From a virus: 35,767 nucleotides of DNA. How positions within the stretch are numbered: the first letter of the stretch is position 1; each line of letters starts with the position of its first letter. The position numbers and the translations under genes were made by a program. The stretch covers positions 1-35,767 of the IMG/VR virus record IMGVR_UViG_3300049929_000011. One strand, 5' to 3'. Below the pieces are notes generated by a model. The model did no database searches and was not told where the DNA came from. It saw only the letters and a list, made by a program, of their open reading frames with translations. This document shows positions 13,234 through 22,252 of the stretch, piece by piece.

Positions 13234-15383
13234 CCGACGATCCAATGAACCTTGATCCCGCCGCACCGGTGGACGCCACTTCGACCTCCGAGCCGGAGAA
13301 GCGCGATGTGCCCGAAGCCGAGAAGAAATTCGTCAAGCAGTGGTGCTCGCGGATCAAGGCCGCCAAGGAGCACCACAAAAAGACGTTCAAGCGCATGTCC
13401 TACTGCGCCAAGATCGCGAAGCATGGCGCCGACGACGCATGGTTGGAGGGCGACAAGAAGTATGTCGTGCCAGTCATCAACCGGCTTATCAACCAATCGG
13501 TTTCGCAGCTTTACGCCAAGAACCCGAAAGCACTAGCCAAGCGCTCGCAACGCCGCATGTTCACGGTATGGGACGGCACACTGGCCTCGCTGAAGGAAGC
13601 GACCGACGCGATCCACATGGCTTCGCAAACGCCGATGTTGGACCCGATGACCGGTCAAGCCGTGCCGACGCCGCCAGATCCCAACATGCTCGCGATCTTC
13701 CAGGATGCGCAGAACGTCAAGGCGTACGACACCATGGTGGACGGCATCGCCGACACCCTGACGATCCTGCACAACCATTTCATGAAGGATCCGAGCGCGC
13801 AGTACAAGCAGCAACTAAAAGCGCTGGTTCGGCGCACCAAGGTGCGTTCCGTGGCCTACGTCAAGCTCGGCTTCCAGCGCATTCTGGAGAAGAACCCGGA
13901 CATCACCACCCAGCTCGACATCGCGACCGAGCAGCACGCCACGCTGCGCGCGCTGATGGAGGACGCCAGCCGCGACAGGTTGGACGAGGATTCCGCCAAG
14001 GCGGAACAGCTGCGTACGCTGATCGAGGATCTGCAGGCGCAGACGACGATGATCGTGAAGGAAGGGCCAGTGTTGTCGTTCCCGAAATCGCAAGCGATCA
14101 TCATCGATCCTGCCTGCGTGCACTTGAAGACCCTGGCCGGAGCCGGCTGGGTCGCCGAAGAGTACGAAAAGACGCCCGACGAGGCGCAAAAAGACTGGGA
14201 TATCGACATCACCGGCAATTACACCGAACAAAAGCCCAACGAGACGTCATCGTGGAGCCGCTGGTCCGAGAAGGACGGCAAGTTGGACAAATCTGCCACC
14301 GCGCTCGTGTGGCGAGTGATGAACAGGGACACCGGCCAGGAGTTCGTGGTCTGTGACGGGCACGATGGCTATCTGCAGCCGCCGGCCCCGCCGAAGGTGA
14401 AGATCCGACGCTTTTTCGACATCTTCCCGCTGATCTTCAACGAAGCCGAGCCGGACGATGATGACGGGGACATCTATCCGTTGTCGGACGTGTGGCAGAC
14501 CCGACATCTGCAGAACGAGTACAACCGCACCCGCGAAGGTCTGCGGGAGCACCGTTTATCGAATCGGCCGGGATACGTTGCAGGCACGGGGTCGTTCGAA
14601 AAAACCGACCTGATGAAGCTGGCCAACCACGATTTCGCCGAAATCATCGAATTGCAGCAACTGGCGCAGGGTGAAAAAATCGCAGACAAGCTGCAGGCCA
14701 AGCCAGTGATGGCGATCGACCCCAAAATGTACGAGGTCGAATCCATCTTCCAGGACATTCTGCGCGTCACCGGTTCGCAGGAAGCGAACCTTGGACCCAC
14801 CGCGGGCAAGACCGCGACGGAAAGTTCGATCGCCGAACAGGCGCATTCGACGTCGGCATCCGACAGCATAGACGACATCGACGACATGTTGACGTGTCTG
14901 GCGCAAGCCACTGGCGAACTGATGCTGCAGGAGATGTCGAAGGACACCGTGGTCGCGATCGTCGGGCCGGGTGCCGTATGGCCGGAAGCCGTCGAGACCC
15001 GCGAAGACATCATCGAGGAAATCAGCTTGGAGACTAAAGCCGGTTCCAGCGGCCGGCCGAACGCCGCCGCTGATCTCGCCAAGATGGAGCGCGCGATGCC
15101 GTTCGTGTTGCAGCTCCCTGGCATCAACCCGGTGCCGTGGGGCCAGCGCTACCTCGACACCCTCGACGTCGATGTCGAAAACGCCATTGTCGAAGGTCTG
15201 CCGTCGATCACCGCCACTAACGCGATTGCGGGCCGTCCCGCTGCCACACAGCCGGGCACCGGTGATCCCGCCAGCGATCCGGGGGCGCAGGGTGCTCAAG
15301 GAGCGCAGAACGCTCCACAGCCCGCGCAGACCGCCCCCGGACCCCAACCTGGCTTCCCGGCGCCGACGATGCGACCTGCTTGA
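13230..15383 (+). CDS. Portal protein
   Basis: 717 aa, the size of P22-type podovirus portals. The start ATG overlaps the preceding stop (ATGA), preferred to a TTG 15 nt earlier. Portal-like features are the N-terminal helical region (VVPVINRLINQSVSQLYAKNP), a long helical middle with coiled coil (QLDIATEQHATLRALMEDAS), the region PLSDVWQTRHLQNEYNRTRE, and a Pro/Gln/Ala-rich disordered C-terminus. It forms the dodecameric DNA gate at one capsid vertex and docks TerL. The stop codon lies within the TTG box of the next motif. Confidence 0.88.
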   Translation: MTDDPMNLDPAAPVDATSTSEPEKRDVPEAEKKFVKQWCSRIKAAKEHHKKTFKRMSYCAKIAKHGADDAWLEGDKKYVVPVINRLINQSVSQLYAKNPKALAKRSQRRMFTVWDGTLASLKEATDAIHMASQTPMLDPMTGQAVPTPPDPNMLAIFQDAQNVKAYDTMVDGIADTLTILHNHFMKDPSAQYKQQLKALVRRTKVRSVAYVKLGFQRILEKNPDITTQLDIATEQHATLRALMEDASRDRLDEDSAKAEQLRTLIEDLQAQTTMIVKEGPVLSFPKSQAIIIDPACVHLKTLAGAGWVAEEYEKTPDEAQKDWDIDITGNYTEQKPNETSSWSRWSEKDGKLDKSATALVWRVMNRDTGQEFVVCDGHDGYLQPPAPPKVKIRRFFDIFPLIFNEAEPDDDDGDIYPLSDVWQTRHLQNEYNRTREGLREHRLSNRPGYVAGTGSFEKTDLMKLANHDFAEIIELQQLAQGEKIADKLQAKPVMAIDPKMYEVESIFQDILRVTGSQEANLGPTAGKTATESSIAEQAHSTSASDSIDDIDDMLTCLAQATGELMLQEMSKDTVVAIVGPGAVWPEAVETREDIIEEISLETKAGSSGRPNAAADLAKMERAMPFVLQLPGINPVPWGQRYLDTLDVDVENAIVEGLPSITATNAIAGRPAATQPGTGDPASDPGAQGAQGAQNAPQPAQTAPGPQPGFPAPTMRPA

Positions 15384-15408
15384 TTTCTTTGTCGGAAACT
15401 GAGAGAAT
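15380..15408 (+). promoter_or_regulatory. Recurrent motif with -35-like box
   Basis: TTGATT (15380-15385), 17 bp, then GAGAAT (15403-15408), with GTCGGAAACTGAGAGAAT conserved. It overlaps the portal stop. The next ATG is at 15415, so a transcript from a conventional start point would be nearly leaderless. Confidence 0.65.
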
Positions 15409-15414
15409 GACCCC

Positions 15415-15714
15415 ATGCCTTATGTAGCCGCCCAAGATCCATACAAAATCGGTAATTCGTCGTCCGATCCGTCGAAGTCCATGGTTCTGATCGCGGCGGC
15501 CGACGCCGACCTGACGGGCAACTACCCCAAGGCGCTGCGGGTCTATTCAGCCGCCGGCTGCGTAGTCCGCGTGACGCCGGCGAAGAATGCCGACAGCGCG
15601 ACGGTCGATCTCACCTATCCCGCCGGCGTGTTCACCGAACCGCTGTGCGTGCGCCGTGTGTGGACAACCGGCACCACCGGCACGCCCGTCATCCACGGCT
15701 ATCAGGACAACTGA
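15415..15714 (+). CDS. Spike-base-like protein (GTA Rcc01079 type)
   Basis: 99 aa. The second half (ALRVYSAAGCVVRVTPAK, YPAGVFTEPLCVRRVWTTGTTGT) fits the small spike-base proteins of alphaproteobacterial gene transfer agents and related phages (RCAP_rcc01079 family), which show 'RALYVG..G.v.v' then 'lp.R..RV.aTGTT'. Those proteins anchor head or tail spikes. Position just before the fibre and spike genes agrees. The family call is by eye. Confidence 0.65.
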   Translation: MPYVAAQDPYKIGNSSSDPSKSMVLIAAADADLTGNYPKALRVYSAAGCVVRVTPAKNADSATVDLTYPAGVFTEPLCVRRVWTTGTTGTPVIHGYQDN

Positions 15715-15716
15715 GC

Positions 15717-16145
15717 ATGGGAACCGCGGTATTCAACAAATTCAATTCGTTCGTCGATGCGCTTGCGCAGAAAAAGCACAACCTCAACTCGGATGTGCTC
15801 AAGGTCATTCTCACCAACAGCGCACCGGTCGCCACCAATACGGTCCTGGCGAACATCACGCAGATCGCCAACGGCAACGGCTATACCACGAACGGCACCA
15901 CGACCGCGCAAACGCTCTCCAACTCATCCGGCACTGAAAAGCTGATCTGCGCTGACACACTGTTTACCTCTGTGACCGGCAACATGGGGCCGTTCCGTTA
16001 CGTCGTGCTCTACAACTCGACCGCCACTAACGGCGAACTTATTGGCTGGTACGACTACGGGGCGAACGTCACCCTTAACGGCCTTGCTGCTGAGACGTTC
16101 AACGTGGACTTTGACGGCACCAATGGCGTCCTGACGCTGGTGTAA
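15717..16145 (+). CDS. Phage structural protein, 142 aa
   Basis: MGTAVFNKFNSFVDALAQKKHNL is a helical N-terminus; the remainder is beta-rich (KVILTNSAPVATNT, FRYVVLYNSTATNGELIGWYDYG), as in small phage tail or fibre-associated proteins. The ATG follows the upstream stop by 2 nt. Probably a virion component that joins the spike base to the large spikes downstream; inferred from position. Confidence 0.65.
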   Translation: MGTAVFNKFNSFVDALAQKKHNLNSDVLKVILTNSAPVATNTVLANITQIANGNGYTTNGTTTAQTLSNSSGTEKLICADTLFTSVTGNMGPFRYVVLYNSTATNGELIGWYDYGANVTLNGLAAETFNVDFDGTNGVLTLV

Positions 16146-16149
16146 GCAA

Positions 16150-17115
16150 ATGCCGCTGAATTTCAAATTCGGCTTTAACCTCTCCGGACAAGGCATTGGT
16201 GGCGGAAGCGGCGTGCCCGTGCCGCCTAACACGCTGCGCGCGCTTGTCGGCCAGTTCTTCTTGAATGGCGTCGATATGACACCGACGACGGCGTATGTGC
16301 TGCCTGCGGCGCTGGGTACGTTTGCGTTGACGGGGGTTGCCGCGACACTGACGAGCACGGCTGCAAGCGACGCCGCAGAGACGACGGCTTTCCTAGCCCG
16401 AGCAGATGCCATCACGACGGTTGGGGCTACGGAGCGCGCGGCTTACAAGGCGCTGATAAACGGATTAGTCAGCGACGGCATATTTGCAAAGCTGGATGTT
16501 CTATTCGTCTTTGCTACGGACACGTCAGCACACGCGCTGCTTAATCTTGTCTCATCGACCTACACCGCAAGCTTGGTGAACGCGCCAACGTTCACGGCTG
16601 ACCGAGGATACACGGGGAATGGTACGTCAACGGAAGTCCTAACGACATTTAATCCTTCTACGGCGTCGAGCCCACACTTTGTTCAAAACTCGGCCCATAT
16701 TTCCGCTTGGAACCTTACTAACTCCAACGACAATGGCGGCTTGTGGGGGTGCGCGCAGGGCGGACATGAAGCTATTATCCCTTCATTTTCTGGGGGAGAT
16801 ACTTATCTACGTGTCAATGACGGCGCAGGCGCCCAGACGACCGTCGACCCGCGCGGGTTTTTCCTTGGTAACCGGGATAGCTCGACTGGACGGCAGGGAT
16901 ATCAGAACGGTTCGGCGCTAGGCGCATATGGCTCCGTCAGCTCCGTAGCAGTTCCAAATTTTGCCTTTGCTGCATTGGGCGATACCGCTGGAGAAGGTGG
17001 ATTTTCAAGCCAGCAAATCGCGATGGCGAGTGCTGGGGGAAGCATGAACAGCACAGAGCAAGGAAACTTCTATAGTCGCCTTCGAACCTATATGACGGCG
17101 GTCGGCGTTCCATAA
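16150..17115 (+). CDS. Tail fibre/spike-like protein, 321 aa
   Basis: Starts MPLNFKFGFNLSGQGIGGGS with a Gly linker. The C-terminal two thirds look like a LamG-type beta-sandwich as often seen in phage receptor proteins (ADRGYTGNGTSTEVLTTFN, GFFLGNRDSSTGRQGYQNG, FAALGDTAGEGGFSSQQIAMAS), ending in a helix (MNSTEQGNFYSRLRTYM). The DNA is visibly less GC-rich than the head genes, suggesting later acquisition. It is followed almost directly by the 899-aa spike gene. Confidence 0.65.
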   Translation: MPLNFKFGFNLSGQGIGGGSGVPVPPNTLRALVGQFFLNGVDMTPTTAYVLPAALGTFALTGVAATLTSTAASDAAETTAFLARADAITTVGATERAAYKALINGLVSDGIFAKLDVLFVFATDTSAHALLNLVSSTYTASLVNAPTFTADRGYTGNGTSTEVLTTFNPSTASSPHFVQNSAHISAWNLTNSNDNGGLWGCAQGGHEAIIPSFSGGDTYLRVNDGAGAQTTVDPRGFFLGNRDSSTGRQGYQNGSALGAYGSVSSVAVPNFAFAALGDTAGEGGFSSQQIAMASAGGSMNSTEQGNFYSRLRTYMTAVGVP

Positions 17116-17117
17116 AA

Positions 17118-19817
17118 ATGGCTGGGAATTTAGTTTGGAATAGGATCGCGTCCTCCATCGGCAAGTCCGTCCTCGGCATAAGTTCGCCGGGTGACGTTCC
17201 TTTCATGAACTTTTTCAAAGGGAATACAGGGTTCTTTTCCGCGACGGCGAACTATCCGAATATTCTCAGCGCGGACGGCTATCCTACATCGACGCCTCCG
17301 GCCAATATCGACGGGAATTTCCCGCTTCCTTCAACTTATTTCGGTAGATACCGGCTTCAATTCCTCGGCACCGGCAGCCTATGGTTAGAGGGTCAGTTTA
17401 TTGTCTATAGCGGGGTCGGCTTTGTAAACGCTGGCGCGCTCGCCTTCAATTTACAAGTTACGGGGCAGACAAATCCGGTTGTTGAATTTGCGTTCGGAAC
17501 GCTGGTGAGCGGCGCTGCCGATAACGGTTCTGGCCTGATACGCCTGACGGTTGGATCAACCAACAATATCGGGACCGGGTTCAAGTATTTTGTTCAAGGC
17601 GTTGGCGGTGTTCCGAATGCCAATTCCGTTTCAACTCCATGGACGGTCACGGTCATCGACGGCACTCACCTTGATTTGCAGGGGTCAACCTTTGCAGGAA
17701 GCTATACCTCGGGCGGCGAGGCTATTCTTCAAACCTCTCAGACAACGTTCCATTTCCCAACCACCGGCCCCTATTCAGGAATGAGCGCCGCTATCCTATG
17801 CCGCAAGGCGGATATCGACGGCACGAATGCCTTTGGCCTGCAAGCCGGGTATCAGATCAACGCGGACCTCGTTACTTACGTCCGAACGGTCAAGCCGAAT
17901 TACCTACGTTTTCTCGATAGTGGGGCGGTCATCAACGCCACTGGATCGGACGATACCAAGCGTCCGCTTTCCTCGGCTTTCAGCTATGCTGGAACGTATT
18001 ACGTTCCGGGCTACTGGGCGGGCGGCACAGGCACCGCAGGAACGGTCACGAAGGGCGTTTCCGACGCTTATACGTGCTCTAGTCCAACGGCATCCAGCGG
18101 CGGGGCCTATGTTGACGGGGAACAGGTTCAAGGCTCTGTTGACGTGGCCAATCTCACGGTAACGCCTACGCTGAACGTCGCCTCGCGTGGGGCGAAGCCG
18201 ATTATTCAGAACAGTGGCGCCTATAACTTCTTCGTCGGCGGTTCGTTTGGCTCCGGCCACACAATCAATCTGATCTTCACCGGATCGTACATCGCCGGCA
18301 CGCCGTATCATATGGTTTATACGACGGTCGCGGGTGACACCAGCGCTGCTGCCCTTGCAGCCAATCTCCGACTTGCTATCAATGCCGACACCACGCTCAT
18401 CGCGGCGAATATCTCAGCAGGCTCTCTCTCGGGCACTGGCTATTGCGAGATTGTCTACAACCGGAACGCCGGAAGCGGCACGACATTCAGCTATTCGTCG
18501 ACCGGCTCCGAAGTGATCACCTTTGGCACGATGCCGATCGGCAGCCTCGCCACCGGGCTGAACGCATTCACGTACAACACTGTTCTCGGCGGCTGGATTT
18601 TGACCGGCGGACTGCTGCCAAGCGGGGTGGCTGTTCCTGTTGAAGTCATCTGCGAACTCTGCAACCGCGCTAATACAAATGCATGGTTCCAACTTCCCTT
18701 GCTGTACAGCTTGACTTCCATCGGGACGATGGCCGCGACGATACGAACGAATCTCAACTCTAACCTCACCGCGGCTTTCGAGCTAGCCAACGAGGTTTGG
18801 AACTTCGGATTTGCCTCCACATCATTATGCCGAAATCTCGGCGCCAGTGTCGGTTTCGCTTTTATCGGCGGCGATGGCGGCCAGTTCGAAAGCTTTTACG
18901 GCCTCCGCGTTCGTCAGTTCATGGCGCAGGTTGTCACTTCATGGGCGGGCGCGGGTGGCTCAAGGGCGTCGGTCAAGTGCCTGATGGCGCATTCGTTCAA
19001 CGGCGGCGAAAACAGCGCAGTCGGCGGTGGGACAAATCTCTACCGCTTTAACGGCACCGAACTGACAACGAGTAACGCTACCTATGCCTCCTTCGGCGGC
19101 CCGGGCGGCACGGCCGGAACGACTTATACTGCGGTCGGTCAGCGTCCGATCGACGTCTGCGATGCGGTGTCTTATGCGACCTATTATTCAGGAGCGCAGC
19201 TCGACCGGCTGGCGTCGAGTTGGACGGGCCTCGTTTCGTATTACGCGACGATCCTGCAAGCGAGCAAGGATTATGCCTCGGGAAGCATCACAGCGGCATT
19301 GAACGCCGTTGACACGGACCTGCGCTCAGGAACGCGGAACGGCTCCGCAGGTGGTCAAACCATCGCGACCAATTTGACCGCATCCCAAGCGTGGGAGACG
19401 CTTTACGCGACCTATGACGCGCCGCGCGCCGGCATCAGCTTGGCGAAGCTGGAGGTCTATTGCTATGAGGGCGGGTACGAAAGCACGCCCAATCAGTCGT
19501 TCTCCGATGTGCAGCAGTCGGCGGACCTAACCGCCCAATTTACAAACAACGGTTGGGATTTGAGTGCATACGGAGCCAGCACCGCGATTGTGGCGGCTAA
19601 CGTCGTCACCCTGTTTTACGCCTACAAGAACAGCATCCAATTCCAAGCGACGGTAACGCTGGCGCTTACGAATGTCGTCTCGGCCCATGCGGGGCGGGGT
19701 GCCCTTCCGGCATGGTACAAGAACTCGGGTTCAAGCATATGGGCACTGATGCCGGGCGATATCTATTCGCTGCCGTACTACAAGTCTTATGACGCTCTGG
19801 TGGCGTTTAACGCCTAG
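17118..19817 (+). CDS. Large tailspike with glycosidase-like motifs, 899 aa
   Basis: The N-terminus (MAGNLVWNRIASSIGKSVLG) precedes a long beta-rich and TIM-barrel-like protein. Two signatures resemble the catalytic glutamates of clan GH-A glycosidases: LANEVWNFGF (E559) as acid/base and VYCYEGGYES (E784) as nucleophile, about 225 residues apart. Similar NE-W and YEGG motifs occur in bacterial cellulose-binding-type proteins. In a phage spike this suggests degradation of capsule, exopolysaccharide or O-antigen. The exact family, fold and substrate are inferred. It starts 2 nt after the previous stop, and its 3' end overlaps a minus-strand gene by 11 nt. Confidence 0.65.
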   Translation: MAGNLVWNRIASSIGKSVLGISSPGDVPFMNFFKGNTGFFSATANYPNILSADGYPTSTPPANIDGNFPLPSTYFGRYRLQFLGTGSLWLEGQFIVYSGVGFVNAGALAFNLQVTGQTNPVVEFAFGTLVSGAADNGSGLIRLTVGSTNNIGTGFKYFVQGVGGVPNANSVSTPWTVTVIDGTHLDLQGSTFAGSYTSGGEAILQTSQTTFHFPTTGPYSGMSAAILCRKADIDGTNAFGLQAGYQINADLVTYVRTVKPNYLRFLDSGAVINATGSDDTKRPLSSAFSYAGTYYVPGYWAGGTGTAGTVTKGVSDAYTCSSPTASSGGAYVDGEQVQGSVDVANLTVTPTLNVASRGAKPIIQNSGAYNFFVGGSFGSGHTINLIFTGSYIAGTPYHMVYTTVAGDTSAAALAANLRLAINADTTLIAANISAGSLSGTGYCEIVYNRNAGSGTTFSYSSTGSEVITFGTMPIGSLATGLNAFTYNTVLGGWILTGGLLPSGVAVPVEVICELCNRANTNAWFQLPLLYSLTSIGTMAATIRTNLNSNLTAAFELANEVWNFGFASTSLCRNLGASVGFAFIGGDGGQFESFYGLRVRQFMAQVVTSWAGAGGSRASVKCLMAHSFNGGENSAVGGGTNLYRFNGTELTTSNATYASFGGPGGTAGTTYTAVGQRPIDVCDAVSYATYYSGAQLDRLASSWTGLVSYYATILQASKDYASGSITAALNAVDTDLRSGTRNGSAGGQTIATNLTASQAWETLYATYDAPRAGISLAKLEVYCYEGGYESTPNQSFSDVQQSADLTAQFTNNGWDLSAYGASTAIVAANVVTLFYAYKNSIQFQATVTLALTNVVSAHAGRGALPAWYKNSGSSIWALMPGDIYSLPYYKSYDALVAFNA

Positions 19818-19950
19818 TCGCAAAAACGCGACGAATGGACCAGCCTAAAGATGTGGTGGGTGTTGATTCGGAATCGGCATGTATGTTGAGCGCCAGAAGG
19901 ACTACGACGCCAACGATTGCGCCCAAGATAAATACGAACAAAAACAGCAT
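19807..19950 (-). CDS. Small membrane protein on the minus strand, 47 aa
   Basis: MLFLFVFILGAIVGVVVLLA forms one strong membrane span, followed by a polar tail ending in basic residues (GWSIRRVFATRR). GGGAG lies 6-7 nt before the ATG. It opposes the late genes and overlaps the end of the spike gene. No copy of the recurrent motif points toward it. Placement after a spike gene recalls small membrane morons such as superinfection-exclusion proteins, but that is speculative. Confidence 0.5.
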   Translation of the reverse strand: MLFLFVFILGAIVGVVVLLALNIHADSESTPTTSLGWSIRRVFATRR

Positions 19951-20008
19951 TTGATTCTCCCTGATCCCCACCTCTACCCTTAACCCCTGGCCGCCACAAG
20001 CCCCGCCC

Positions 20009-20037
20009 TTGACAATCTTGTAGGAAACTGAGAGATT
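20009..20037 (+). promoter_or_regulatory. Recurrent motif with consensus -35
   Basis: TTGACA (20009-20014), 17 bp, then GAGATT (20032-20037); TTGTAGGAAACTGAGAGATT is the fullest match to the consensus. It drives toward scaffold and capsid genes and is followed by a long hairpin at 20055-20097. The rest of the gap (19951-20008) holds nothing I recognise. Confidence 0.7.
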
Positions 20038-20054
20038 TGGAACAGTAAAACGCT

Positions 20055-20097
20055 GCCCTTGGCCAAGCCCATCATCCTGGTGGGTTTGGCTCAGGGC
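20055..20097 (+). other. Large leader hairpin before the scaffold gene
   Basis: GCCCT (20055-20059) pairs with AGGGC (20093-20097), a 2x2 internal loop follows, then GCCAAGCCCA (20062-20071) pairs with TGGGTTTGGC (20081-20090) with one G-T wobble; the loop is 9 nt. No T-run follows. It lies in the leader between the motif and the ribosome site (GGGAGAAG), so it may stabilise or be a processing site of the late mRNA. Confidence 0.6.
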
Positions 20098-20114
20098 ATT
20101 CGGGAGAAGACTGA

Positions 20115-21167
20115 ATGTCGGACTCGTCACCGACGTCGACGGATGATTCCGTCGTCGTAGATACCAATTCCGCTGCCGATCCGGCAGCAAGCACGACATC
20201 AGACGTATCGGCAGCCCCGTCACCTGCGAAAGAAGACAAACCGGCTGGAACGATGCTCGATGCGGTGAAAGCCGCAATCGCGCCGAAGGACGCAACGCCA
20301 GCGTCAAAGAGCACGGATGGTGCGCCAGCAGAAGGCGAAGATCCCGACTCGAAGACGGCCGAGACGACCGAAGCTGACGAATTGTCGGCCGACGAGATCA
20401 AGGCGCTCAGTGCCCGCACTCAGCAGCGCTTCAAGAAACTCACCAAGGATTTGAAGGCCAAGGACGAGGACAACAAGATCCTCGCGCCGAAAGCCGCCGA
20501 GTTCGACAAGATTGACGCATACGTTCGCAACGCCGGCCTGTCGCAAAACGACGTCGCCGGCACGCTGGAAATAGCAGCGTTGTTGCGGTCGGATCCGAAC
20601 CAGGCATTGGCTCGGCTGTTGCCCATCGTGGCATCGCTGCAGCAGATGACCGGCGAGACACTTCCTGCCGATCTGCATTTGCGGGTCGAACAGGGGTATC
20701 TCACCGAAGCGGATGCGAAGACGCTCGCCAAGGCGCAAGCCGGCGAGAGGTTTGCAACCCAGCGCACTACCGCGCTGACGGAACAACAGCAGACCGACGC
20801 GCGCAATCGTGAGTTCAAAGAGCTGACGACAAGCACAGTGAGCAGCGTCACGAGCTGGGAAGCGCAGCAAGCGGCACGCGATCCGGATTGGCACCTGAAG
20901 CGAGACAACGTTGCCGAACTGGTCGAACTGGCCATCGAGCGCAAAACCCGCGAACTCCGCCGTCCCTGGTTTCCCAATTCCGACGAAGCAATCAAGCTTT
21001 CGGCGGATGCGTTGAAGACCGTGAACGACCGCAGCAAGCGATTTGGCCCGAGACCCACAGAGATCAAGCCCATCAGCAACGGAGGCGCTTCGCCCCGTTC
21101 AACAGCCGTCCCCAAAACCATGCTTGACGTAGTCAGGCAAAATGCGGGCGCCCGTTCGAACGGTTAA
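20115..21167 (+). CDS. Scaffolding-like protein
   Basis: 350 aa, acidic and disordered at the N-terminus (Ser/Asp/Ala-rich), then helical (ADEIKALSARTQQRFKKL, KDLKAKDEDNKIL) with a basic C-terminal region (NDRSKRFGPRPTEIK). This composition and the position directly before the capsid gene are typical of podovirus scaffolds, which guide prohead assembly and leave before DNA entry. GGGAGAAG lies upstream. The assignment is by context and composition, not by a specific motif. Confidence 0.7.
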   Translation: MSDSSPTSTDDSVVVDTNSAADPAASTTSDVSAAPSPAKEDKPAGTMLDAVKAAIAPKDATPASKSTDGAPAEGEDPDSKTAETTEADELSADEIKALSARTQQRFKKLTKDLKAKDEDNKILAPKAAEFDKIDAYVRNAGLSQNDVAGTLEIAALLRSDPNQALARLLPIVASLQQMTGETLPADLHLRVEQGYLTEADAKTLAKAQAGERFATQRTTALTEQQQTDARNREFKELTTSTVSSVTSWEAQQAARDPDWHLKRDNVAELVELAIERKTRELRRPWFPNSDEAIKLSADALKTVNDRSKRFGPRPTEIKPISNGGASPRSTAVPKTMLDVVRQNAGARSNG

Positions 21168-21184
21168 TCCTCAAGGGGATTACC

Positions 21185-22228
21185 GTGAGTTTCTCACTTC
21201 AAGAGATCGAAAACATCGCCAATGCGGCGATCGACTTCCACTTCAAGCGCGGCACCATCTTCTCTCAGACCATCCAGAACAAGCCGCTTCTGAAGTCGCT
21301 GCAGTCCAAGGAAAAAGAGATTCCCGGCGGCCAGGGCAACGTGACTGTCCGCGTCAAGGGCATCTACTCCACCACGATTCAGGGCTTCCAGCACGATGAC
21401 ACCGTCGGTTACGTCAACCCGGCGAACATCAAGACTGCGTCGTATCCCTACAAGCTGATCCACGCCGGCATCTCGTTCTCGATGCACGAGCTTATCAAGG
21501 ACGGCATCATCGTCACCGACTCGACCACCGGCAAGGACACGTCCAACGCGTCCGACCGTGAAATGACTGCACTGGCCAACCTGCTTCAAGACAAGCTGGA
21601 AGACATGCAGGAAGGCATCGATCGCGGCTTCAACAACATGTACTGGCGTGACGGTACTCAGGACTCCAACCTGATCCCCGGCATCCGTTCGCTGATCCTC
21701 GACGCTCCGACCTCCGGCGCGACCGTGGGCGGCATCGACCCCGTCGCCAACAACTGGTGGCAGAACCGTGCGTCGCTGGCTCTCAGCACCGGCTCGGCTG
21801 CGAACCTGGTGCTCGTCACCAAGCTGCAGAACGAGTTCCGCCAGCTCCGTCGTTTCGGCGGCAAGCCGAACCTGTTCCTCTGCGGTTCGTCCTTCCTCGA
21901 CTGGTTCGAGCAGGAACTGCGCTCCAAGGGCAACTTCACTCTGGAAGGCTGGGCCAAGTCCGGCAAGCTCGACGCCAGCGTGGCCGATGTGTCCTTCAAG
22001 GGTCTGGATCTCGAGTACGATCCGACGCTCGATGACCTTGGCCTGGCCAAGTACGGCTTCGTCATGGACACCAGCCACCTCTTCCCGACGGTTGTTTCCG
22101 GCGAGAACATGAAGAAGCACGCCCCCGCGCGCCCGGAGAACAAGTACGTGTTCTACCGTGCAGTCACCTACGCCGGAGCACTCACCTGTAACCAGCGTAA
22201 CGCCCACGGCGTTTATTCGATCGCGTAA
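21185..22228 (+). CDS. Major capsid protein
   Basis: 347 aa with a GTG start preceded by AAGGGGAT. The sequence (SLQEIENIANAAIDFHFKRG, VTVRVKGIYSTTIQGF, a helical segment with LANLLQDKLEDMQEGIDRG, LFLCGSSFLDWFEQEL) is consistent with an HK97-fold coat protein. Codon use is strongly biased to C/G-ending codons, as for a highly expressed gene. Position after the scaffold and before a decoration-like gene agrees. The exact family is not identified by motif. Confidence 0.82.
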   Translation: MSFSLQEIENIANAAIDFHFKRGTIFSQTIQNKPLLKSLQSKEKEIPGGQGNVTVRVKGIYSTTIQGFQHDDTVGYVNPANIKTASYPYKLIHAGISFSMHELIKDGIIVTDSTTGKDTSNASDREMTALANLLQDKLEDMQEGIDRGFNNMYWRDGTQDSNLIPGIRSLILDAPTSGATVGGIDPVANNWWQNRASLALSTGSAANLVLVTKLQNEFRQLRRFGGKPNLFLCGSSFLDWFEQELRSKGNFTLEGWAKSGKLDASVADVSFKGLDLEYDPTLDDLGLAKYGFVMDTSHLFPTVVSGENMKKHAPARPENKYVFYRAVTYAGALTCNQRNAHGVYSIA

Positions 22229-22252
22229 CGCCCAAGGGCACAGGAGAATACA

